Positions 8,976 through 18,551 of a DNA stretch of 47,129 bases are shown here, piece after piece. The notes beneath the pieces are model-generated. The model ran no database searches and was not told the DNA's origin. It worked only from the letters and a program-made list of their open reading frames with translations. Each line of letters opens with the position of its first letter. Positions within the stretch are counted from its first letter, which is position 1. Where the stretch lies: NCBI RefSeq assembly GCF_030711595.1, contig NZ_JAUJUJ010000024.1, positions 1 through 47,129 on the forward strand. The letters run 5' to 3'. Made by a program: the position numbers and the translations under genes. Source of the DNA: Stenotrophomonas sp. YIM B06876. GTDB taxonomy: Bacteria > Pseudomonadota > Gammaproteobacteria > Xanthomonadales > Xanthomonadaceae.

Positions 8976-11084
8976 ATGACCCTGCATCGCCCCCTGCCTG
9001 TGCTCGCCATCAGCATCGCGCTGTCGCTCAGTGGCTGCGGCCGTGACAGCACTCCGGTCGTTACCACCACGCCGGCGCCCGCTGCCGCGGCCAGCGCCGC
9101 GGCACCGCAGCTGGGTACCTTCGGCTTCGATGTGGGGGGCATGGACCGCAGCGTTGCCGCCGGCGACAACTTCTACGATTACGCCAACGGCAACTGGGTG
9201 AAGAACACCCAGATCCCGGCCGACCGCTCCAGCTATGGCAGCTTCAATGTCATTGCCGAAAAGACCCTGGCCGACACCCGCGCCATTCTCGAACAGGCGC
9301 GTGACAACCCCAGCGCCCGCGGCGAGGCGAAGCAGATCGGCGACTACTACGCTGCGTTCCTGGACGAAGCCGCCATCGAGTCGCACGGCCTTGCGCCACT
9401 GCAGCCGGAACTGGAGGCGATCAACCAGCTCGCCGACAAGACCGCCCTGGCCCGCACCCTGGGCGGCGAACTGCGGGCCGATGTGGACCTGCTCAACGCC
9501 ACCAATTTCTATACCGACCGCCTGTTCGGGCTGTGGGTCTCGGCCGACCTTCTGCAGCCCGGGCGCAATGTGCCGTACCTGGTGCAGGGCGGGCTGGGCA
9601 TGCCGGACCGCGACTTCTACCTGCAGGGCGGGCGCATGGCCGAACTGCGCGGCGCCTACCAGGGCCATGTGGCCAGGATGCTGGAGCTGGCCGCGGTGCC
9701 GGATGCCGCGGCCAAGGCCCAGCGCATCGTCGCGCTGGAAACCAGGATCGCCCGCGTCCACGCCACCCAGGAGCAGACCAATGATGTCGAGAAGGGCGCC
9801 AATGCCTGGACGCAGGCAGACCTGCGCACGCAGGCGCCGGGGATGGACTGGGCCGCATTCCTCGAGGCGGCCGGGCTGAATGCACAGCAGGACTTCATCG
9901 TCTGGCAGCCGGCGGCGGTGCGTGGCATTTCCAGGCTGGTCGCCAGCGAACCGCTGGCGGTGTGGAAGGAATACCTGGCCTTCCACGCCCTGGATCGCGC
10001 CGCACCGTACCTGCCCAAGGCCTTCGCCGAGCAACATTTCGCTTTCCACGGCACCACCATGAGCGGCACCCCGCAGCAGAGCGAGCGCTGGAAGCGCGCC
10101 GTGGCACAGACCAACAGCGCGCTGGGCGAGGCGGTCGGCAAGATCTACGTCGAGCACCACTTCGACGCCAGCACCAAGGCCCGCGCCGACGCGATGGCCA
10201 AGAACATCATCGCCGCCTTCGCCAAGCGCATCGACGCGCTGGAGTGGATGTCGCCACAGACCCGGGCGCACGCCCAGGCCAAGATCGCCGGGCTGACCGT
10301 GGACATGGGCTATCCGTCCAAATGGCGCGACTACAGCGCGCTGGAAGTCAGGCGCGACGACGCGCTGGGCAATGCCGAACGCGCCTCGCTGTTCGACTAC
10401 CGCCGCAACCTGGCCAAACTCGGCCAGCCGGTGGATCGCAGCGACTGGGCGATGCTGCCGCAGACCATCAACGCGATGAACGTACCGCTGGAAAACCGGC
10501 TGGTGTTCCCGGCGGCGATCCTGCAACCCCCGTTCTTCGACGGCGCCGCCGATGACGCGGTCAACTACGGTGCGATCGGCGCGGTGATCGGTCACGAGAT
10601 CAGCCACGGCTTCGACAATGCCGGCGCCCTGTTCGACGAAACCGGCAAGTTGCACAACTGGTGGACGCCGCAGGATCTGCAGCGGTTCAACGCCGCCGGG
10701 GCGGCCTTGGCCGCGCAGTTCAGCAGTTACAGGCCGTTTCCCGATGCGGCGGTCAACGGGCGGCTGACGCTGGGTGAGAACATCGCCGACGTGGCCGGGC
10801 TGGCCACCGCCTACGACGCCTACCGGCTGTCGCTGCAGGGCAAACAGCCGCAGACGCTGGAAGGTTTCAGCCCGGACCAGCGCTTCTTCCTCGGCTTCGC
10901 GCAGATCTGGCGCAGCAAGATGCGCGAGCAGGCCTTGCGCAATTCGCTGCTGACCAACGTGCATGCACCGGGCCAGTTCCGGGCGCTGACCGTGCGCAAC
11001 CTCGATGCGTGGTACCCGGCGTTCGAGGTCAAGGACAGCCAACAGCTGTATCTGGCCCCGGAACAGCGGGTCAGGATCTGGTAA
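8976..11084 (+). CDS. M13 family metallopeptidase (PepO/neprilysin-like), lipoprotein
   Basis: A 702-residue zinc endopeptidase. A short signal peptide ends in a lipobox (L-S-G-C at about residues 17-20), so it should be anchored in the envelope. An Ala/Pro/Thr linker leads to the M13 N-terminal domain. The catalytic domain has H-E-I-S-H at 540-544, with G-E-N-I-A-D giving the third ligand E601 and D605, and an F-P-A-A-I-L-Q-P-P-F-F segment upstream. It ends V-R-I-W as bacterial members do. Such enzymes cleave short peptides. I prefer the ATG at 8976 over that at 8964, because GGAAAT sits before it. A strong terminator follows at 11107. Confidence 0.93.
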   Translation: MTLHRPLPVLAISIALSLSGCGRDSTPVVTTTPAPAAAASAAAPQLGTFGFDVGGMDRSVAAGDNFYDYANGNWVKNTQIPADRSSYGSFNVIAEKTLADTRAILEQARDNPSARGEAKQIGDYYAAFLDEAAIESHGLAPLQPELEAINQLADKTALARTLGGELRADVDLLNATNFYTDRLFGLWVSADLLQPGRNVPYLVQGGLGMPDRDFYLQGGRMAELRGAYQGHVARMLELAAVPDAAAKAQRIVALETRIARVHATQEQTNDVEKGANAWTQADLRTQAPGMDWAAFLEAAGLNAQQDFIVWQPAAVRGISRLVASEPLAVWKEYLAFHALDRAAPYLPKAFAEQHFAFHGTTMSGTPQQSERWKRAVAQTNSALGEAVGKIYVEHHFDASTKARADAMAKNIIAAFAKRIDALEWMSPQTRAHAQAKIAGLTVDMGYPSKWRDYSALEVRRDDALGNAERASLFDYRRNLAKLGQPVDRSDWAMLPQTINAMNVPLENRLVFPAAILQPPFFDGAADDAVNYGAIGAVIGHEISHGFDNAGALFDETGKLHNWWTPQDLQRFNAAGAALAAQFSSYRPFPDAAVNGRLTLGENIADVAGLATAYDAYRLSLQGKQPQTLEGFSPDQRFFLGFAQIWRSKMREQALRNSLLTNVHAPGQFRALTVRNLDAWYPAFEVKDSQQLYLAPEQRVRIW

Positions 11085-11106
11085 CAGCACGCCCGGCGGG
11101 TCGGGG

Positions 11107-11136
11107 AAAACGGGCGCTGCGGCGCCCGTTTTCTTT
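11107..11136 (+). terminator. Rho-independent terminator after the M13 peptidase gene
   Basis: An 11-base perfect stem (AAAACGGGCGC pairing with GCGCCCGTTTT) with a 4-base loop, followed by further T residues, 22 bases after the M13 stop codon. The A-rich 5' arm means it can also stop transcription coming from the convergent oxygenase gene. Confidence 0.88.
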
Positions 11137-11201
11137 GCTGCCGGCCCGCCACGAGCTGCGGGCCGGGATCCCGCCAAGCCCGGTCATGACCGGCCTCGCC
11201 T

Positions 11202-12131
11202 CTACGGGGCGGGTGGCGGCCAGTGCAGCAGCCGCTGCGGGTCCTGCCCGAGCCTGCGGCAGGCACGGTTGGCGATGCCATCGCCCAGCGCCACCCGGAA
11301 CAGCGGCGCGGCGCCGCGCAGCATCCTGGCCGCCATGGCCGAATGAAGTTGCTGGGCCCGCGTGCGCCCGATCCGCGCGGCAGCCCAGTCCGGCAGCAGC
11401 GCCGCGCCGGCGGCCAGGAACAGGTCGCGTGACACCCCCGGCAGGGGCACCGGCAGACGCACGGCACCGAGCACTTCCAGCACCTCGCGCGAGCGCGCAT
11501 CCATGCACAGCTGCGGTTGCTGGCGGGCGAAGTAGTCCTGGACCTGCGCCTGGCTGGCGGGCACGTCGCGCGCGCCCAACGCCTCGGCCACCCGCCGGTA
11601 CTCGTCGTAGTAACGGTCGGCGATGGCGGCCGGCACCTCACGGCAATAGCGGCGACACCCTTCCAGGAAGCCATAGGCCTCGGTGACATGCACCCAGGTC
11701 AGCAGCGCCGGATCATCGGCCGCATAGCGGCGGCCATCGGGCAGCTGGCCGTAGACACTGGCGTGGATGCGGCGCACCCGCGCCACCAGCTTTTCCACCG
11801 CCGCGGTGGGGCCGTAGCTGGTACCGGCGACGAAGGCGGTGGTGCGGCGCAGCCGCCCGACCAGATCCTGGCGGAAGTTGGAATGGTCATAGACGCCAGC
11901 CAGCACCAGCGGATGCAACAGCTGCAGCATCAGCGCGCACAACCCGCCGGCGAGCATCCCGGGGAATTCGCCATGCACCCGCCAGGTCACGCTGTCCGCG
12001 CCGAACCAGCCCGGATCACCGGCAGGATGGTCGTAATCGATTCCACCCTGATCGCGGGGAAAAGCGTCCAGCACCCAACGGCGGATGGGCGCGGCGGCGG
12101 CGGCGGAAACTCGGCGGGGAACTGGCGGCAT
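11202..12131 (-). CDS. MpaB/rubber-oxygenase family protein (DUF2236)
   Basis: A 309-residue protein of the DUF2236 superfamily, which includes the fungal MpaB oxygenase and latex-clearing proteins. The core carries the family segments W-R-V-H-G-E, L-L-Q-L-L-H-P-L-V-L-A-G-V, F-V-A-G-T-S-Y-G and W-V-H-V-T-E-A, with the conserved histidines that are proposed to bind heme. Substrates of bacterial members are mostly unknown. I start at the ATG at 12131, preceded by GAAAGGG; the frame upstream is arginine-rich and non-coding in look. It is divergent from the membrane protein at 12449. Confidence 0.85.
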   Translation of the reverse strand: MPPVPRRVSAAAAAPIRRWVLDAFPRDQGGIDYDHPAGDPGWFGADSVTWRVHGEFPGMLAGGLCALMLQLLHPLVLAGVYDHSNFRQDLVGRLRRTTAFVAGTSYGPTAAVEKLVARVRRIHASVYGQLPDGRRYAADDPALLTWVHVTEAYGFLEGCRRYCREVPAAIADRYYDEYRRVAEALGARDVPASQAQVQDYFARQQPQLCMDARSREVLEVLGAVRLPVPLPGVSRDLFLAAGAALLPDWAAARIGRTRAQQLHSAMAARMLRGAAPLFRVALGDGIANRACRRLGQDPQRLLHWPPPAP

Positions 12132-12448
12132 GGCCCTTTCGTAACGGCCCGCCACTGCGCAGCCACCGCGCGCGCATTCGCGGAATCCATGCCCCGGTGC
12201 GCCAGTCAGCGGCGCGCAGGGCGATTGTGCTGGCGCAACATTCCAGCTGCGCACGCGGCCCGCATGCCGCGGTTTGCACGATGCCGCGTCGCAAAAATTC
12301 CGGGGCCGGGTGAGCCGGCGGGGTCGGCGCCGCAGCTGCCTTCGCACCTTCCCCATTGCCAAGCCGCGTGAAAGTGCTAGAACTGGAACCGCCTGACATG
12401 CTCACGCCGTATCCGCCGCTCGTTCCAGTGTTCTGCAAGGAGCTCAAT
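12132..12448. other. Divergent intergenic region with an inverted repeat
   Basis: About 317 bases with no gene. The notable feature is an 8-base inverted repeat, ACTGGAAC (12382-12389) and GTTCCAGT (12422-12429), ending just before the ribosome-binding site of the downstream gene. It could be an operator or an mRNA hairpin. I see no other structure. Confidence 0.4.
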
Positions 12449-13051
12449 ATGATCACGTTGTTCAAAGGTTTGGGATTGTTGTTGCGGGACAACGAGCTGT
12501 ACCACAGCCCGTTCGAGAAACAGGTTGCGCACTGGAAGAACCTGAGTGAGGAACAGATCCGCAGCGAAGTGGCGTTGCTGGCCAAGGCCAAAAGCCAGTG
12601 GCTGGTGGCTTCGATCATCGGCTGGCAGGCCGCCTCGCTGCTGATTCTCGGCCTGATCACCAACTACCTGTGGCGCGATGATTTCCAGATCAGTTTCACC
12701 CGCGTGGTGATCGTGTTCGGCTCGTGGGTGTCGATCCTGTTCGTGATCTGGTTCATGGCCAACATGTTCGACCACACCGCCGGTTTCGAACGCTGGATGC
12801 GGGCGTTCAACAGCCGCGCGCGGATCAGTTCCGATGTCGACAGCGTCGAGACCGTCGCCGATGCGCTGGAAATGTTGAAGCACTACCCGGAAGTGCTGGA
12901 CTACAAGCAGGCGGTCAGCGCCAGGCGTGAACTCCGCCACGAAGATGTCGTGATCATGCGTGAGCTCGGACGCATGCGTCAGCATTCGGAACTGGTCGGC
13001 AAGCTCAACCATGTCGGCGAGGATGGCCTGCGCCTGCAGCCGGCGTTCTGA
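12449..13051 (+). CDS. Conserved membrane protein, two transmembrane helices
   Basis: A 200-residue protein of unknown function. After a ~45-residue amphipathic cytoplasmic segment there are two hydrophobic helices (about residues 51-70 and 83-105), and the remaining 95 residues are hydrophilic, helical and charged. Both termini should therefore be cytoplasmic. The start is well fixed by AAGGAG seven bases before the ATG. A strong terminator follows at 13078, so it is a single-gene unit. No known catalytic motif is visible. Confidence 0.8.
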   Translation: MITLFKGLGLLLRDNELYHSPFEKQVAHWKNLSEEQIRSEVALLAKAKSQWLVASIIGWQAASLLILGLITNYLWRDDFQISFTRVVIVFGSWVSILFVIWFMANMFDHTAGFERWMRAFNSRARISSDVDSVETVADALEMLKHYPEVLDYKQAVSARRELRHEDVVIMRELGRMRQHSELVGKLNHVGEDGLRLQPAF

Positions 13052-13077
13052 CCGCAGCGCGCGCAATGGAACTGCCT

Positions 13078-13111
13078 CTGTCGCCGCGCACCGTCGCGGC
13101 GACAGTGTTTT
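13078..13111 (+). terminator. Rho-independent terminator
   Basis: A perfect 11-base stem, CTGTCGCCGCG pairing with CGCGGCGACAG, a 6-base loop and a T-rich tail (TGTTTT), 26 bases after the membrane-protein stop codon. Confidence 0.85.
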
Positions 13112-13206
13112 GGCGGCCCTGTCGCGCGCCGGGGCAGGTCGGGCGGCGCTGCGGCATGCCCGGCGGCCGCCTGCACACTGGCCGCGCAGCCAGGATCCGG
13201 ATACGA

Positions 13207-13236
13207 CAACGGCGGACAGTGACCTGCCCGCCGTTG
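13207..13236 (-). terminator. Possible terminator hairpin after the M28 peptidase gene
   Basis: CAACGGCGG (13207-13215) pairs with CCGCCGTTG (13228-13236) 19 bases beyond the M28 stop codon. The stem is perfect, but no run of T follows on the minus strand, so its strength is doubtful. Confidence 0.4.
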
Positions 13237-13255
13237 ACAGGTGCTCGATTACGGC

Positions 13256-14905
<1,650 letters not shown>

Positions 14906-15440
14906 CAATTCTCTCCACAGCGGAACCAATCCGGGCTCGAGTGTAGGCGATGCCCGCGGCGTTGCAGCACAGGCGCTGCAGCAGACAGGCCGTGCCGGTA
15001 TCAGCCGATTGGATCTGCCGCCGCAGCCGCTGCCCCGGACGCCGCCGGCCTCGCCGCCTGTTCCGCTGGCTTGCGCCTGTGCGCTACGGCGGCGGCCGTG
15101 ACTGCCGGCTCCACCGCTCCCACTTGTGGCGAAGCCCGATCGCACCGGGGCGGAACTGCGCCGCCGGATTCGCGCCGTCTTCGATACGGCTGGACAGCCA
15201 ACCCGGCGGCGCACAACGAAATTTAGAGGTAAAAGCGGCCAATTACCTAGCTGCACATGTTTCAAAAAAAACTCGTTCAATAACAGTCGCTTGTAGATTT
15301 TTTTCACTTACATTTAACTTAAAAAGTCAATATTCATTAATTTCCCGTTCAAAAATAAGTTAGCCTGCGTTCACCTTGTTTGGGTGGCTGGCGTTTTTCT
15401 GCCCGGCAAGCGCTTATCAAATTCATCGAGAGAGAGAGTA
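14906..15440. promoter_or_regulatory. AT-rich intergenic/promoter region before the Oar-like receptor
   Basis: No gene is visible in these 535 bases. The right part (about 15236-15375) is strikingly AT-rich for this genome, with poly-A and poly-T runs and two near-identical CGTTCAA-plus-AT repeats (15274 and 15346). It probably holds the receptor promoter and leader. A weak promoter match is TTGTAG (15291) with TTTAAC 17 bases later. The left part, next to the M28 gene, shows nothing distinctive. Confidence 0.5.
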
Positions 15441-18400
15441 ATGATCAAAGGCAAAACGATCCGGCGCGCCTCTTTGAGCGTTGCCTTGGGCCTGTGCATC
15501 GCTTCTGGCGCCTATGCACAGTCCAACGCCTCCGGCTCCATCTTTGGCAACGGTGGCCAGCCCGGCAACACCGTCATTATCCGCAACGTCGATACCGGCT
15601 TGAGCCGCGAAATCCGCGTAGACAGCAGCGGCCGCTACAACGCCTCGGCACTGCCGGTCGGCAAGTACGAGGTCGTACTGAAGAACAACGGCGAAATCAT
15701 CGCCTCGCAGCCGAATGTGATGGTGCAACTGGGCTCGGGCAGCGAGATTTCGTTCGGTGTCGCCGGGGGCGGCAGCGCGACCGACATGGAGCGGATCGAA
15801 GTCCGGGCCAGCGCGATGTCGAAAATCGACGTGTCCTCGACCGATACCCGTTCGGTGTTCACCGCCGAACAGATCGCCAAGATGCCGATCGCCCGCAACA
15901 TCAATGCGCTTGCGCTGCTGACGCCGGGTGTCGTCGCCGCTGACTCGCGTTATGGCAACGTCGCTTCGTTCGGCGGTTCGGCCGCTTCGGAAAACGCGTT
16001 CTACATCAACGGCTATGCGGTCACCAATCCGCTGACCAACCTGGGTTCGACCACGCTGCCGTTCGACGGCATCAGCCAGTACCAGGCCATCACCGGCGGC
16101 TACGGCGCCGAGTTCGGCCGTGCCACCGGCGGCGTGGTGAACATCATCACCAAAAGCGGCACCAACGAGTTCAAGGCCGGCGGCCAGGTTCTGTGGGCAC
16201 CCAAGAAGGGCCGTGCGCACTCGCGCAACCTGTATTACCCGAAAAACGGTACCGCAAGCGACGGCTTGATCTACCAGCACCTGAGCGACCAGGAAACCGA
16301 ATCGCTGACCTACAGCGCCTATGTCAGCGGTCCGATCATCAAGGACAAGCTGTTCTTCTACGCCGCCGGCGAATTCGAAGACCAGGATCGCACCACCGTC
16401 TCGGCCCGCTCCAATACCGGCTCGGGCTTCCAGAAGCGCAACTATGAAGTTCCGCGCTGGCTGGCAAAGCTGGACTGGTACATCACCGACAACCACCTGC
16501 TTGAACTGACCGGCATCTCGGACAAGACCAAGCAGACGATGTCGTCGTACGAGTACAACTACACCGGCAACAACGTCTTCAATCCCGGCTCGAAACAGAA
16601 CGCCGGCTACTACTATGAAGATGGCGGCGAGCTGTATATCGGCAAGTACACCGGCTACCTCACCGACAACCTGACCCTGTCCGCGCTGTACGGCAAGCAG
16701 GACCAGAAGCACATTGCCAATCCGTGGGGCTACGATCCGTCGGTGGTCTACGTCAGCGATGCCCGTGCCGGCTCCACGCCGGTCCGCTTCGGCGCCTACG
16801 ATCAGCTCAGTTTCCCGGATGCCTACGACAAGACCGATGGCGGCCGTATCGATCTGGAATGGCGCCTGGGCAGCCATACCCTGCGCGGCGGCTACGACGG
16901 CCAGAATTCCGAATCACGCGCCGGTGAAGCCACTGCCGGTCCCGGCTATCGCTGGCAATACAATTCGGTCGGCGCAACCAATGCCAACCAGAACATTCCG
17001 GGCAGTGGCGGTGCGCGCGGCCCCGGCGGCAATGGCGACTACGTGATCAAGTACGTGTACGCCAACGGCGGCACCTTCAAGGTCGAGCAGAAGGCGTTCT
17101 ATCTGGAAGACCGCTGGCAGGTCACCGACAACGTGCTGCTGTCGCTGGGTTTGCGCAACGAGAGCTTCCAGAACTTCAACGCCGACGGCATCGTCTATGT
17201 CGAACAGAAGAACCAGTGGGCCCCGCGTATCGGCGCAAGCTGGGACGTCTACGGTGACGCGTCGCTGAAGGTGTTCGGAAACGCCGGCCGTTACCACCTG
17301 GCCATGCCCAACAACGTCGCGCTGCGCGGCGCGGCCGGTTCCACCTACACGATGGAGTATTTCTCCTTCACCGGCATTGATCCCAACACCGGCGTGCCGT
17401 TGGGCACCACGCCGCTGGGCAACGGCCCGTATTCGTCCAACCAGGAATACGGACAGGCTCCGGACCCGGCTTCGGTCGCCGCCAAGGGCCTGAAGTCCCA
17501 CTTCCAGGACGAGTTCGTGCTCGGCTTTGAGAAGCAGCTCAGCGAGTCGCTGACCTTCGGCGCACGCTATGTCTTCCGCGACCTGAAGAGTGCGATCGAT
17601 GACATGTGCGACTGGCGCCCGGCCTACAACTGGGCCATCGACAATGGTTACTCGGTGGACGTCGCCGAAGCACTGGGTGACGGCCTGAACAATTGCCGCC
17701 TGTTCAACCCGGGTGAAAGCAACACGTTCCAGCTGGATGACGGCACCGGCAAACTGATCACCGTGCCGTTGAGCGCCAAGCAGCTGGGCTTCCCGAAGCT
17801 GAAGCGCCGCTACCAGGGCGTGGACCTGTTCCTGGAGCATGGCTTCGACGGCAAGTTCTACGGCAAGGTCGACTACACCTGGTCGCACAACTACGGCAAC
17901 GCCGAAGGCCAGCTGAAGTCCGACGTGGCCCAGGGCGACGTGTCGCAGACGATGGACTGGGATCACCCGGAGCTGATGTTCCACGCCAATGGCAACCTGC
18001 CCAATGACCGCCGCCATTACCTGAAGGCATTCGGCTTCTACCAGTTCAGTCCGGAATGGCGCTTCTCGGCCACCTTCACGATGATGTCCGGTCGTCCGAA
18101 GAACTGCACCGGCATCTACGCCGGTCCGGATCCGGATGGCGAGTTCTCCGATACGGTGGAATACTCCGGTCCGTACTACCGCTACTGCAACGGTAAAGTC
18201 CAGCCGCGCGGTTCGGCCGGTACCACGCCGTGGGTCGGTCGCCTGGACCTGGGCACCGCCTACCGCCCGTCGTTCGCCAATGACAGGCTGGAATTCTCGG
18301 TGGACCTGTTCAACGTCACCAACTCGCAGACCGCGCAGAACTTCATTGAATACGGCGAAATCGGCTCGGTCGGCAATCCCTATGCGCAGACCAACCGTGT

Positions 18401-18455
18401 GATCAGCTACTCGACCCCGCGCTACGTGCGGTTCGCAGTGCGTTACGACTTCTGA
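15441..18455 (+). CDS. Oar-like TonB-dependent outer-membrane receptor
   Basis: A 1004-residue outer-membrane protein. A signal peptide ends at A-Y-A (about residue 26). Residues 30-105 form a carboxypeptidase-regulatory-like beta domain, residues about 115-235 the plug (with G-G-V-V-N-I-I-T-K-S-G-T-N near its end), and the rest a 22-strand barrel ending R-Y-D-F, the Phe-terminated sorting signal. Oar-type receptors of xanthomonads are numerous, and their ligands (peptides, siderophores or glycans) are mostly unknown. The ATG at 15441 follows a GAGAGAGAG stretch that serves as the ribosome-binding site. It is followed by a terminator and stands alone. Confidence 0.92.
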   Translation: MIKGKTIRRASLSVALGLCIASGAYAQSNASGSIFGNGGQPGNTVIIRNVDTGLSREIRVDSSGRYNASALPVGKYEVVLKNNGEIIASQPNVMVQLGSGSEISFGVAGGGSATDMERIEVRASAMSKIDVSSTDTRSVFTAEQIAKMPIARNINALALLTPGVVAADSRYGNVASFGGSAASENAFYINGYAVTNPLTNLGSTTLPFDGISQYQAITGGYGAEFGRATGGVVNIITKSGTNEFKAGGQVLWAPKKGRAHSRNLYYPKNGTASDGLIYQHLSDQETESLTYSAYVSGPIIKDKLFFYAAGEFEDQDRTTVSARSNTGSGFQKRNYEVPRWLAKLDWYITDNHLLELTGISDKTKQTMSSYEYNYTGNNVFNPGSKQNAGYYYEDGGELYIGKYTGYLTDNLTLSALYGKQDQKHIANPWGYDPSVVYVSDARAGSTPVRFGAYDQLSFPDAYDKTDGGRIDLEWRLGSHTLRGGYDGQNSESRAGEATAGPGYRWQYNSVGATNANQNIPGSGGARGPGGNGDYVIKYVYANGGTFKVEQKAFYLEDRWQVTDNVLLSLGLRNESFQNFNADGIVYVEQKNQWAPRIGASWDVYGDASLKVFGNAGRYHLAMPNNVALRGAAGSTYTMEYFSFTGIDPNTGVPLGTTPLGNGPYSSNQEYGQAPDPASVAAKGLKSHFQDEFVLGFEKQLSESLTFGARYVFRDLKSAIDDMCDWRPAYNWAIDNGYSVDVAEALGDGLNNCRLFNPGESNTFQLDDGTGKLITVPLSAKQLGFPKLKRRYQGVDLFLEHGFDGKFYGKVDYTWSHNYGNAEGQLKSDVAQGDVSQTMDWDHPELMFHANGNLPNDRRHYLKAFGFYQFSPEWRFSATFTMMSGRPKNCTGIYAGPDPDGEFSDTVEYSGPYYRYCNGKVQPRGSAGTTPWVGRLDLGTAYRPSFANDRLEFSVDLFNVTNSQTAQNFIEYGEIGSVGNPYAQTNRVISYSTPRYVRFAVRYDF

Positions 18456-18483
18456 TCCAACCAGGCTCCACGCAGCACTTTGA

Positions 18484-18512
18484 ACCCGGCCTTGTGCCGG
18501 GTTCTTTTTTGC
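18484..18512 (+). terminator. Rho-independent terminator after the Oar-like receptor
   Basis: A 9-base perfect stem, GAACCCGGC with GCCGGGTTC, a 5-base loop and a run of six T, beginning 29 bases after the stop codon. Confidence 0.92.
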
Positions 18513-18551
18513 CGCGGAAACACGGCGTCGCACACGTGATTTGCCCGGCCC

